A DNA stretch of 25,712 nt from JAKAQB01 sp035702855 (GCA_035702855.1 DASSZM010000140.1:1-25712); one strand, 5' to 3'. Shown: positions 7,138 through 14,720, counted from the first letter of the stretch. Numbers and translations are program-made. The notes: a model not told the origin generated them from the sequence alone.

Positions 7138-7231
7138 GTTTCGGGAGCTCGGACAAGGCCGGGCTGAGAGGACGCCGACGGTGGCGTCGACCGACTGAAC
7201 CTGCCCGGATAATGCCGGCGAAGGGAGCCCG
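7138..7231 (+). promoter_or_regulatory. TPP (thi-box) riboswitch
   Basis: The thi-box consensus pieces occur in order: CGGGAGC (7142-7148), GGCTGAGA (7162-7169), GAACCTG (near 7197-7203), GGATAATGCC (7207-7216) and GCGAAGGGA (7218-7226). P2 forms from GCTCGG (7147-7152) and CCGGGC (7159-7164). A P3-type hairpin forms from GACGCC (7171-7176) and GGCGTC (7183-7188). TCGGG (7141-7145) can pair with CCCGA (7228-7232). That would close the aptamer over the ribosome site AAGGGAG (7221-7227) and reach the A of the ATG at 7232. No separate terminator or antiterminator fits between aptamer and gene, so control of translation is expected. TAGATT at 7121-7126 may be the -10 element. Confidence 0.92.
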
Positions 7232-8290
7232 ATGGCCCGATCCGCCCTCGCGAAGCGCACGACCGCTCTCGTCGCCTCGCTCGCCCTGACCCTCGCCGCC
7301 GCCGGCTGTGGGGGCCGCCCCGCCCCGTCGGGCGACGCCAGCGCCGCCGCCCGGGGCCGCCTGCAGACCTTCACCATCGCCCTCGACTACACCGAGAACG
7401 TCGACTACCTCGGCATCTACGTCGCCCAGAGCAAGGGGTGGTTCCGCCAGGAGGGGATCCGGCTGAAGATCCTGCCGTACTCGGGAGCCCCCGCCGAGAC
7501 GCTGCTCGCCGCCCACCGCACCGACCTCGGGCTCACCTACCCGCCCAACATCCCTGCGTACCGGGCCCAGGGGCTCGACTACGAGGCGGTCGCCGGGCTC
7601 GCCCAGGTCAACACCATCAACATCGCGGTCCTGAAGTCCTCGCCGTACCACTCCGTGGCGCAGCTGTCCGGGAAGCTCTACGGCGGCTTCGGGGTCAGCT
7701 CCGACAAGCCGATCATGCTGGACGTGTTCCGCAGGGCCGGCGTGGCCCACCCGGTGTACCGGGAGGTCAACCTCGGCGTCGACGCCTACCAGGCCCTGGC
7801 CGCCCACCGGGTCGCCTACAGCATCACCTACGGCGGCATCGACGACATCACCGCCGAGCTCAATGGCGTGGCGCTGCGGCAGTTCCCGATCAAGCACTAC
7901 CTGGGGGCGGCGTTCAGCTTCCCCGACGACGCCTTCGTGGCCCTCGACCACGAGGTCAACGCCCACCACGCCCTCTTCGCGCACGCCCTGCGGGCCCTCG
8001 CCCGCGGCTACGAGTACGCCGCCGCCCACCCGGCGGCCGCCGAGGCCATCCTGCTGAAGGACAACCCGGCTGCCCTCGCCGGCGCCAAGCGGGTCATCGA
8101 CGCCACCGGCAACGCCACGGCGCCGACGTTCGTCAGCCCGCAGGGGACGTGGGGCCGGCTCGACGACGCCGACTTCGCCGGGCTCACCCGGATCCTCGTG
8201 AAGGGCGGGCTGATCCCGGCGGGGAAGGCGCCCCAGCCGCGCCAGGACTTCACCGACAGCCTCCTGCCGCCCACGCCGCTGGTCAAGTGA
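7232..8290 (+). CDS. thiY: ThiY-like substrate-binding lipoprotein (thiamin precursor importer)
   Basis: A 352-residue NMT1/THI5-like periplasmic-type binding protein. It has a lipoprotein signal peptide: K8/R9, a hydrophobic stretch, and lipobox LAAAGC with C26 as the lipidated cysteine. The mature domain opens with TIALDYTENVDYLGIYVAQSKGWF, the signature region of hydroxymethylpyrimidine-type and related aromatic-precursor binding proteins. A TPP riboswitch directly in front makes a thiamin-related ligand very likely. In the known ThiXYZ system that is formylaminopyrimidine or HMP; the exact pyrimidine is not provable here. The ATG at 7232 sits at the 3' edge of the aptamer. The gene overlaps the permease by the GTGA at 8287-8290. 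The alternative (a taurine/nitrate-type SsuA ligand) is disfavoured by the riboswitch. Confidence 0.85.
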   Translation: MARSALAKRTTALVASLALTLAAAGCGGRPAPSGDASAAARGRLQTFTIALDYTENVDYLGIYVAQSKGWFRQEGIRLKILPYSGAPAETLLAAHRTDLGLTYPPNIPAYRAQGLDYEAVAGLAQVNTINIAVLKSSPYHSVAQLSGKLYGGFGVSSDKPIMLDVFRRAGVAHPVYREVNLGVDAYQALAAHRVAYSITYGGIDDITAELNGVALRQFPIKHYLGAAFSFPDDAFVALDHEVNAHHALFAHALRALARGYEYAAAHPAAAEAILLKDNPAALAGAKRVIDATGNATAPTFVSPQGTWGRLDDADFAGLTRILVKGGLIPAGKAPQPRQDFTDSLLPPTPLVK

Positions 8291-9108
8291 GGACGCTCGC
8301 CCCCCCGCCGCCGGCCTTCGCCGCCGCGCCCGCCGCCGGCCGGCGGGGCCGGCTGGGGCGGGTGTGGCCGCCGGTGGCGCTGCTGGCCCTGCTGGTGGTG
8401 GCGTGGGAGGCGGTCACCGCCGGGCTGCGGATCGACCCGACCGTCCTGCCCGGTCCGGTCCTCGTCGTCACCGGCACCTGGTCGGAGCGGGCCGAGCTGC
8501 TCCCGGCGATGGGGACGACCAGCCTCGAGGCGCTGCTCGGCCTGGCGCTGGCGGCGGTCGTCGCCCTGCCCCTGGCGGTGTCGATCGACGCCTGGCGGGG
8601 CGTGCGGTCGAGCGTCTACCCGCTGATCGTCGCCTCCCAGACCCTGCCGATCATCGTGCTGGCGCCCCTGGTCGTCATCTGGTTCGGGTTCGGGCTGTGG
8701 CCGAAGGTGGCGCTGGTGGCGCTGTTCAGCTTCTTCCCGATCGCCGTGGGAGCGGTCCAGGGGCTCGGCTCCGCCGACCGGGACGTGCTGGACCTGTTGC
8801 GCACCATGCGGGCGAGCCGCTGGCAGCTGCTCACCAAGGTGAAGCTGCCGTCCGCCCTGCCGCAGGTGTTCACCGGCCTCAAGATCTCCGTCACCTACGC
8901 CTTCACCTCCGCCATCGTCGCCGAGTGGGTGGGCGCCACCTCCGGGCTCGGGCCGTTCATGACCGCCGCCGCCCAGGACGCCCCCCGCCGCACCGACGTG
9001 GTGCTCGGCGGCACGGTGGTCACCGCCCTGCTCACCGTCGCCCTCTTCGCCGTGGTCGCCGCCCTCCAGCGAGCGGCCATGCCCTGGCGGCCGCGGAGCC
9101 GGGCGTGA
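8287..9108 (+). CDS. thiX: ABC importer permease, ThiX-like
   Basis: A 273-residue membrane subunit of the SsuC/TauC/ThiX type (binding-protein-dependent transport inner membrane family). Hydrophobic segments begin at about residue 28 (VWPPVALLALLVVAWEAV), and about six are predicted. The EAA-type cytoplasmic loop that docks on the ATPase is visible as DLLRTMRASRWQLLTKVKLPSALPQVFTGLK (about 167-197). It starts at GTG 8287, overlapping the stop of the binding-protein gene, and its own TGA overlaps the GTG of the ATPase. The three components are therefore coupled and expected at related levels under the upstream TPP riboswitch. The first 24 residues are proline/alanine-rich and probably cytoplasmic. 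Confidence 0.85.
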   Translation: MRTLAPPPPAFAAAPAAGRRGRLGRVWPPVALLALLVVAWEAVTAGLRIDPTVLPGPVLVVTGTWSERAELLPAMGTTSLEALLGLALAAVVALPLAVSIDAWRGVRSSVYPLIVASQTLPIIVLAPLVVIWFGFGLWPKVALVALFSFFPIAVGAVQGLGSADRDVLDLLRTMRASRWQLLTKVKLPSALPQVFTGLKISVTYAFTSAIVAEWVGATSGLGPFMTAAAQDAPRRTDVVLGGTVVTALLTVALFAVVAALQRAAMPWRPRSRA

Positions 9109-9872
9109 CGGGGCCCCGCCTGGCCCTGGAGGTGCGAGGCCTTTCCAAGAGCTACGACGACCTCCTCGCCGTGGCCGACGTCGACCTCACGGTCGCCCCC
9201 GGCGAGCTCGTCGCCGTCATCGGCCCGTCCGGCTGCGGCAAGTCCACGCTCTTCGACGTCGTGGCCGGCCTCGCCGACCCCGACGCCGGCGAGGTCCGCT
9301 TCGACGGCGTCGCCGCCCACGACCGCCTCGGTGCCAGCGCCTACATGCCCCAGCGGGACGCCCTCCTGCCGTGGCGGCGCGTCGAGGACAACGTCGGCCT
9401 TCCCCTCGAGCTGCAGGGGCACCGGCGGGCCGACGCCCGGGCACGGGCCCGCCCCCTCCTCGAGCGCTTCGGGCTCGGCGACTTCGCCCGCTCCTGGCCC
9501 TGGCAGCTGTCGGGGGGGATGCGCCACCGCGTCGCGTTCCTGCGCACCGTCGTCGCCGGACCCGGCCTGGTCCTGCTCGACGAGCCCTTCGGCGACCTCG
9601 ACGGGATCACCCGCAGCGACCTGCAGGAGTGGCTCGGTGACCTGCTCGTCGAGTTCGGCCCGACCGTGCTGCTCGTCACCCACGACATCGCCGAGGCGGT
9701 GTTCCTCGCCGACCGGGTCGTCGTGCTCACCCCCCGCCCGGCACGCGTCGCCGCCGAGGTCCCCGTCGACCTACCCCACCCGCGCCACGCCGCGCTGCGC
9801 GAGACCCCCGAGGTGGTCGCCCTCGAGCGCCGGGTCCGCGACGCACTGCGAGCGTCGGCCTGGACGCCATGA
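9105..9872 (+). CDS. thiZ: ABC importer ATPase, ThiZ-like
   Basis: A 255-residue nucleotide-binding subunit of the nitrate/sulfonate/taurine/thiamin-precursor importer class. It shows Walker A GPSGCGKST (about 38-46), a Q-loop in YMPQRDALLPWRR, signature LSGGMRHRVA, Walker B LVLLDEPFGDLD, and the H-loop in LVTHDIAEA. DALLPWR and EPFGDLD are typical of SsuB/TauB/ThiZ relatives. The GTG start at 9105 overlaps the permease TGA (9106-9108). The gene closes the three-gene importer set; no thiamin biosynthesis enzyme follows within the window. Naming as ThiZ rests on the operon and riboswitch rather than on residues unique to thiamin systems. Confidence 0.85.
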   Translation: MTGPRLALEVRGLSKSYDDLLAVADVDLTVAPGELVAVIGPSGCGKSTLFDVVAGLADPDAGEVRFDGVAAHDRLGASAYMPQRDALLPWRRVEDNVGLPLELQGHRRADARARARPLLERFGLGDFARSWPWQLSGGMRHRVAFLRTVVAGPGLVLLDEPFGDLDGITRSDLQEWLGDLLVEFGPTVLLVTHDIAEAVFLADRVVVLTPRPARVAAEVPVDLPHPRHAALRETPEVVALERRVRDALRASAWTP

Positions 9873-9968
9873 GCGCCTCCGTGAGCGGAAATCACCGCAG
9901 GATGCATGGGATCGGGGCACCAGGGTAGAAACCGGGCCGGCCGGGCGCGCCTCCGGCAGGAGGTCGTG

Positions 9969-10355
9969 TTGTCCAGCCGTATCGAGAAGGAGTTCGCAGG
10001 CACGCCGGCGGCGGTCAGGCAGGCGCGGGCCTTCGTGGAGACCGCCCTCGCCGCCTGGGACCTCGACGACGTCGCCGAGGTCGCCGTGCTGCTCACCAGC
10101 GAGCTGACCACCAACGCCGTCCGCCACGCCCGCACCACCTTCACGGTGGCGGTCGCCTGCCGCCCGCCCGAACTGGTCGTCGAGGTCGGCGACGGCTCAG
10201 ACGCCCTGCCGGTGCAGCGCCCGAAGTCGGTGCGCTCCGAGGGGGGCCGGGGCCTGCAGCTCGTGGCCGCCCTCGCCCGCTCGTGGGGCACGCGGCGCCG
10301 GCGCGGCGGCGGCAAGGTCGTCTGGTTCCAGATCGACCTGCCGGCCGCCGCCTGA
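9969..10355 (+). CDS. RsbW-like ATP-binding regulatory protein (HATPase_c_2)
   Basis: About 128 residues with a GHKL ATPase fold of the anti-sigma factor/serine kinase type. The N-box is SELTTNAVRHA. The G1 region VEVGDGSDALP has the D-x-G form, and the G2 box GGRGLQLVAALARSWG is followed by GGKVVWFQI, the usual last strand. Such proteins bind sigma factors or phosphorylate anti-anti-sigma partners, but neither a sigma factor nor a STAS-domain gene is adjacent. The start is uncertain: AGGAGG (9958-9963) is 5 bases from a TTG at 9969 but only 2 from GTG 9966. An ATG at 9906 would add a basic 20-residue extension. The gene is convergent with the small protein gene at 10373-10693. Confidence 0.82.
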   Translation: MSSRIEKEFAGTPAAVRQARAFVETALAAWDLDDVAEVAVLLTSELTTNAVRHARTTFTVAVACRPPELVVEVGDGSDALPVQRPKSVRSEGGRGLQLVAALARSWGTRRRRGGGKVVWFQIDLPAAA

Positions 10356-10385
10356 GCCCGCGGCCGGCGCCGTCAGTCCGGGCTC
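10354..10385. terminator. Candidate bidirectional terminator hairpin
   Basis: GAGCCCG (10354-10360) pairs with CGGGCTC (10379-10385). A smaller CGGC/GCCG hairpin can form inside the loop. The structure spans both stop codons of two convergent genes, where a shared terminator would be expected. No T-tract follows on either strand, so it may only slow polymerase or protect 3' ends. Confidence 0.35.
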
Positions 10386-10693
10386 GCCTCGGGCGCTTCC
10401 GCTCGCCGCCGGCGCAGCCAGGCGATCATCGCCTCGATCCCGTCGTCGCTGAGCAGGTCGTGGCCGTCGATCCAGGCGCGCACGTCCGGCGGCGCCACGA
10501 AGCCCTCGACGAGCGAGAACAGCAGCATGACCAGGGCCTGGCGGCGCCGCACCGGCAGGTCGCCGATGGTCTCGGCGAGGCGCTCCTCGAAGTCGTCCCA
10601 GCCCTTGGCCCGCAGGAGCTGCCAGCGCTCGCCGTCGGCGAACTCCATGGCGAACTCGAAGAACTGCTCCGTCGCGTCGGCCCCTTCGCCCAT
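10373..10693 (-). CDS. Small acidic protein of unknown function
   Basis: A 106-residue soluble protein, acidic in its N-terminal half (EGADATEQFFEFAMEFADGERW). It is probably all-helical, with a hydrophobic helix QALVMLLFSLVEGFV in the middle and a basic LRRRRAEAPEASPD tail. I do not recognise the family. The ATG at 10693 has a very good ribosome site, GGAGGAG, about 3-5 bases upstream on the minus strand, which makes it a convincing real gene despite lack of homology. It is divergent from the UvrD/PcrA helicase across 58 bp and convergent with the RsbW-like gene. Longer upstream starts in this frame run antisense into the helicase and are rejected. Confidence 0.7.
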   Translation of the reverse strand: MGEGADATEQFFEFAMEFADGERWQLLRAKGWDDFEERLAETIGDLPVRRRQALVMLLFSLVEGFVAPPDVRAWIDGHDLLSDDGIEAMIAWLRRRRAEAPEASPD

Positions 10694-10708
10694 CTGCTCC
10701 TCCTGTCG

Positions 10709-10728
10709 GGTCGGTGGTCCCACCGACC
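10709..10728. promoter_or_regulatory. Perfect 9-bp dyad in the divergent helicase promoter region
   Basis: GGTCGGTGG (10709-10717) and CCACCGACC (10720-10728) flank a two-base centre. The dyad lies in the 58 bp between two divergent genes, just upstream of the candidate -10 (TAACGT, 10737-10742) for the helicase and of the ribosome site of the leftward gene. It is placed like an operator covering a -35 region. It does not match the actinobacterial LexA box (CGAAC-N4-GTTCG). Confidence 0.5.
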
Positions 10729-10751
10729 GGCCTCGGTAACGTAGATACCCC

Positions 10752-13082
10752 ATGGCTCCCGGCGCGGCGACCCTCACCGAAGGGCTCAACCCCGTCCAGG
10801 CCCAGGCCGTCACCCACCCCGGGGGGCCGATGCTGGTCATCGCCGGTGCGGGCTCCGGCAAAACCCGCGTGCTCACGCACCGCATCGCCTGGCTCATCGA
10901 CCAGGGCGTATCGCCGTTCGAGATCCTGGCCATCACCTTCACCAACAAGGCGGCCGACGAGATGCGCCGCCGGGTCGTCGAGCTGGTCGGCCGGGTCGCC
11001 GAGCGCATGTGGATCTCGACGTTCCACTCGGCATGCCTGCGGATCCTGCGCCGCGACGCCGGCCGGCTCGGCTACCGCTCCGGGTTCAGCATCTACGACC
11101 AGGCCGACGCCGTGCGCCTGACCGGCTACGTCGTCCGGGACCTCGGCCTCGACGCCAAGAAGTTCCCGGCGCGGGCGGTGCACGCCGCCATCAGCGCCGC
11201 CAAGAACGATCTGGTCGACTTCGAGACCTACCGGGCGCAGGCGGCCGGCATCCACGAGCGGCGCATCGCCGAGGTGTACGGCGAGTACCAGTCCCGGCTG
11301 CTCGCCGCCAGCGCCATGGACTTCGACGACCTGCTCACCGTGACCGTGACCCTCCTCGAGGCGTTCCCGGAGGTGCTCACGCACTACCAGCAGCGGTTCC
11401 GCCACGTCCTCGTCGACGAGTACCAGGACACCAACGCCGCCCAGAACCGGCTCGTGCTGCTCCTCGCCGCCGCCCACCGCAACGTGACCATCGTCGGCGA
11501 CTCGGACCAGAGCATCTACAGGTTCCGGGGTGCCGACATCCGCAACATCCTCCAGTTCGAGGAGGCGTTCCCCGACGCCGTCGTCGTGCCCCTCGAGCAG
11601 AACTACCGCTCGACCCAGACGATCCTCGACGCCGCCAACGCCGTGATCGTCAACAACACCCGGCGCAAGCCCAAGAACCTCTGGACCGACCGGCTCGGCG
11701 GGGAGAGCATCGTGCGCTACCACGCGGAGGACGAGCACGACGAGGGGTCGTGGGTGGCGGCGGAGATCGCCCGCCTCCACGGCACCGTCGGCGGCATCGA
11801 CGGCGACGGGCGCACTTACGGGTGGGGCGACGTCGCCGTGTTCTACCGCACCAACGCCCAGAGCCGGGCGGTGGAGGAGGAGCTGGTCCGCCGCCAGATC
11901 CCCTACCGGGTCGTCGGCGGCACCCGCTTCTACGACCGGCGGGAGGTCAAGGACGTCCTCGCCTACCTGCGGGCCGTCGCCAACCCGGCCGACGAGGTGT
12001 CGCTCAAGCGCATCGTCAACGTCCCCAAGCGCGGCGTCGGCGACACCAGCGTCGACCGGGTCGACCGCTGGGCCCGGGACCACGGCGTGGCCTTCGGCGA
12101 CGCCCTGGCGCACGCCGCCGAGGCGGGCGTGACCGGCCGGGCGCTGACCGGCATCGACCAGGTGACCCGGCTGCTCGAGGAGTGGCGGGCGGCGTTGGCG
12201 GCGTCGCCGGGCGGGGGAGTGGGCGACGGGACCGGCGGAGCCGCCGGCGACGGCGTGACCGCCGGGGATCCCTTCGGCCCCGGCGAGCTGATCGAGGCCG
12301 TCCTCGAGCGGACCGGCTACCTGGCCGAGCTGCAGGCGGAGGGCACCGTCGAGTCGGCGGGGCGGATCGAGAACCTCGAGGAGCTCGTCGGGGCGGCGCG
12401 CGACGCCACCGGCCTGGACGCCTTCCTCGAGGAGGTGAGCCTGGTGGCCGACGCCGATGAGGTCGACGCCGACGGGTCGCAGGTGCTGCTCATGACGCTG
12501 CACACCGCCAAGGGCCTGGAGTTCCCGGTGGTGTTCCTGATCGGCCTCGAGGACGGGGTGTTCCCGCACCTGCGCTCTCTCGGCGAGCCCGCCGAGCTGG
12601 AGGAGGAGCGCCGGCTCGCCTACGTCGGCATCACCCGCGCCCGGGAACGGTTGTACCTCTCCCACGCCTGGTGCCGCAGCCTGTGGGGCCAGACCCAGTA
12701 CAACCCGCCCAGCCGGTTCTTGAAGGAGATCCCCGAGGAGCTCGTGCGCCAGGCCGGCGGCGGCCACCGCTCGGTGCGCAGCGGCGGGCGGTCCTGGGCG
12801 TCCGGCGGGTCGTCCGGCTCCGGCGGCAGCCGCGGCTTCGCCCCCAACCGAGAGGACGTGGTCGAGTCGGCCGTGCGGCGGGGCCGCAGCGCCCCGGTGC
12901 GCGGCACCGGGGCGGAGGCCCTCGGCCTCGCCGCCGGCGAGACGGTGGTCCACACCAAGTGGGGCGAGGGCGTGGTGCTCGACGTGCGGGGCGAGGGGGA
13001 GAAGGCGGAGGCGACCGTGCGCTTCCCCGGCCTCGGCGACAAGCACCTCCTGCTCCATCTGGCGCCACTGAAGCGCGCCTGA
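10752..13082 (+). CDS. pcrA: ATP-dependent 3'-5' DNA helicase UvrD/PcrA
   Basis: A 776-residue superfamily 1A helicase that unwinds DNA in nucleotide-excision and replication repair. All motifs are in order: Q motif GLNPVQAQAV (11-20), I AGAGSGKT (31-38), Ia TFTNKAADEM, II VDEYQDTN (from 221), III GDSDQSIYRFRGAD (about 250), IV EQNYRST (about 282), V LMTLHTAKGLEFPVVF (about 580) and VI VGITRARERL (about 625). A Gly/Asp-rich insertion (about 485-508) lies in the 2B domain. A Ser/Gly linker leads to a C-terminal module VVHTKWGEGVVLDV (about 730-776), the Tudor-like domain that binds RNA polymerase in UvrD/PcrA. ATG 10752 has no ribosome site and lies 9 bases after TAACGT, so the mRNA may be leaderless. 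Confidence 0.96.
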   Translation: MAPGAATLTEGLNPVQAQAVTHPGGPMLVIAGAGSGKTRVLTHRIAWLIDQGVSPFEILAITFTNKAADEMRRRVVELVGRVAERMWISTFHSACLRILRRDAGRLGYRSGFSIYDQADAVRLTGYVVRDLGLDAKKFPARAVHAAISAAKNDLVDFETYRAQAAGIHERRIAEVYGEYQSRLLAASAMDFDDLLTVTVTLLEAFPEVLTHYQQRFRHVLVDEYQDTNAAQNRLVLLLAAAHRNVTIVGDSDQSIYRFRGADIRNILQFEEAFPDAVVVPLEQNYRSTQTILDAANAVIVNNTRRKPKNLWTDRLGGESIVRYHAEDEHDEGSWVAAEIARLHGTVGGIDGDGRTYGWGDVAVFYRTNAQSRAVEEELVRRQIPYRVVGGTRFYDRREVKDVLAYLRAVANPADEVSLKRIVNVPKRGVGDTSVDRVDRWARDHGVAFGDALAHAAEAGVTGRALTGIDQVTRLLEEWRAALAASPGGGVGDGTGGAAGDGVTAGDPFGPGELIEAVLERTGYLAELQAEGTVESAGRIENLEELVGAARDATGLDAFLEEVSLVADADEVDADGSQVLLMTLHTAKGLEFPVVFLIGLEDGVFPHLRSLGEPAELEEERRLAYVGITRARERLYLSHAWCRSLWGQTQYNPPSRFLKEIPEELVRQAGGGHRSVRSGGRSWASGGSSGSGGSRGFAPNREDVVESAVRRGRSAPVRGTGAEALGLAAGETVVHTKWGEGVVLDVRGEGEKAEATVRFPGLGDKHLLLHLAPLKRA

Positions 13083-13103
13083 GCCCCGCCTCGCCGGGCA
13101 GCG

Positions 13104-14720
13104 TCAGTCCAACCACATGGACTTGAACCCGTAGGAGTTGAGCGACAGGCCGGTCTTGCCCGGCAGGACGCCCTGGACCTTGGCGGCGTGGCCGTCGATG
13201 ACCGGCGGGAAGTACGGGATGATGTAGCCGCCCTCGGTCCAGTCGATGTGCTGCATCTCGTGGGTGATCTCGGCCTGCTTGGCCTTGTCCAGCGTGGCGA
13301 CGGCCTCCTGGTAGAGGGCGTTGTAGCGGGCGTTGTCGAAGTGGGTCTCGTTGAACGGCGAGGTCGGCAGGGTCGCCTGCCCCACCTGGGGCAGGTAGTC
13401 GCTGAAGTACCAGTAGTCCTGGGCGAAGGTCCACTTGAGGTAGTTGGAGCCGTAGAACTCGGTGACGTTGACCTGCCGGAGGTTGACCTTCACGTTGGCG
13501 GCGGCCGCCTGCTGGGCGAACACCTGGGCCACCCCGAGGGTGCCCTGGGCGATGTCGGAGGTGACCAGCTGCACGGTCAGGCCCTCCTGCCCGGCGGACT
13601 TGAGCAGCGACCTGGCCTGGGCGATGTCCTGCTCGCGTTGGGCGATACCGCGGTCGTACTCGGGGTCGTAGATGGAGAAGATGTCGTTGCCGAGCAGGCC
13701 GCGGCCCTCGAAGACCACGGCGTTCATCTGCGGGCGGTTGGCGATCAGGCGGAACGCCTGGCGCACCCGCACGTCGTTGAACGGTGCCTGGTCGACCCGC
13801 ATGGTGAAGGGCGTGAAGCCCCCGGCGGGCGACACCACGACCTTCGCTCCGCTCGACTCCACGGTCCCCATCACGTCGGCGGACAGCAGGTTGATGACGT
13901 CCGCCTGCCCGGACTGGAGGGCGTTGAGCTGGCTGTTGGCGTCGGCGTAGTCGACGACCACCACCTCGTCGAGGTAGGGGAGACCGTGCTCCCAGTAGTC
14001 CGGGTTGCGGACGAAGACGCTCTGCACCCCGGGGGTGAAGCTCTTGTACTTGAAGGGGCCGGTGCCGACGGGGTGCTTGGGGTCGTAGCCGACCGGCACC
14101 ATGTTGAGGTAGTAGGAGTAGCCGGCCATGGCCTCCATGACGCTGGCGTAGGGCGTGTGGAACGGCAGCAGCACCGTGTAGGTGTCGAGCTTCTTCATGG
14201 AGGCGAGGTCCAGGGCGGGCAGCATCGACGACCCGGGGAGCTTGCCCTTCACCACCCGGGTGATGCTGAAGAGGACGTCGTCGGCGGTGAACGGCTTGCC
14301 GTCGTGGAAGGTGACGCCCTTCTTGACCCGCACCGTCCACTGCGTGGCGGTGCTGTTGGGCGTGAACTCCTCGGCGAGGGCGAGCGTCGGTTGGACCTGC
14401 GAGTTGTAGGCGACCAGCGGGTTGTAGAGCTGCAGCAGCCGGGAGAAGTCGACGTTGTTGACGCCCTGCTGGGCGTCGAGGGTGTCGGAGCTCGACCCGC
14501 CGGTGAGGCCGGCGGTGAGCCGCCCGCCGCGCTTGGGGGCGGCGGTGGTCGCCGTCCCCGAGGCCGTCGAGCCGCTGGGTCCGCTCGCCGGCGAGGTCGC
14601 CTTGGCGCTGCCGCAGGCGTCGAGCAGGACGCCGGCACCGAGTGCGGCGGCGCCGGCCGAGACGCCGCGCAGGAACGTGCGCCGGCTGACCGGGCGCGCC
14701 GGATGGTCATTGATGGTCAA
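13104..14720 (-). CDS. Family 5 solute-binding lipoprotein, Tat-exported, orphan
   Basis: A 538-residue DppA/OppA-type (SBP family 5) extracellular binding protein. The N-terminus has a twin-arginine signal, SRRTFLRG (R13, R14), followed by a hydrophobic core and lipobox LLDAC with C36, so it is a Tat-exported lipoprotein. A Ser/Thr/Gly/Ala-rich linker (about 37-62) follows. The binding domain from about 65 includes WTVRVKKGVTFHDGKPFTADDVLFSI, a clear family signature, and GTGPFKYKSF. The TTG start at 14720 is preceded by GGGGGAGA and overlaps the TGA of the dehydrogenase gene (TTGA). It is the last gene of the operon, and no OppBCDF-type permease or ATPase is next to it. It ends 21 bp from the convergent helicase gene. 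The ligand is unknown; peptides, opines and other amines are all possible for the family. Confidence 0.88.
   Translation of the reverse strand: MTINDHPARPVSRRTFLRGVSAGAAALGAGVLLDACGSAKATSPASGPSGSTASGTATTAAPKRGGRLTAGLTGGSSSDTLDAQQGVNNVDFSRLLQLYNPLVAYNSQVQPTLALAEEFTPNSTATQWTVRVKKGVTFHDGKPFTADDVLFSITRVVKGKLPGSSMLPALDLASMKKLDTYTVLLPFHTPYASVMEAMAGYSYYLNMVPVGYDPKHPVGTGPFKYKSFTPGVQSVFVRNPDYWEHGLPYLDEVVVVDYADANSQLNALQSGQADVINLLSADVMGTVESSGAKVVVSPAGGFTPFTMRVDQAPFNDVRVRQAFRLIANRPQMNAVVFEGRGLLGNDIFSIYDPEYDRGIAQREQDIAQARSLLKSAGQEGLTVQLVTSDIAQGTLGVAQVFAQQAAAANVKVNLRQVNVTEFYGSNYLKWTFAQDYWYFSDYLPQVGQATLPTSPFNETHFDNARYNALYQEAVATLDKAKQAEITHEMQHIDWTEGGYIIPYFPPVIDGHAAKVQGVLPGKTGLSLNSYGFKSMWLD

Noticed and set aside
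9920..9930. GGGTAG as a stress-sigma -10 element for the RsbW-like gene
   Set aside because: No GTTT-like -35 lies at a suitable distance, so there is no real promoter support.
10197..13058. A 953-codon open frame antisense to the helicase
   Set aside because: At this GC content stops are rare in antisense frames. The translation is rich in Val, Gly, Asp and His with no domain, while the opposite strand encodes a full UvrD/PcrA.
13083..13103. Hairpin between the helicase and the binding protein as a terminator
   Set aside because: Only four base pairs (GCCC/GGGC) can form and no T-tract follows.
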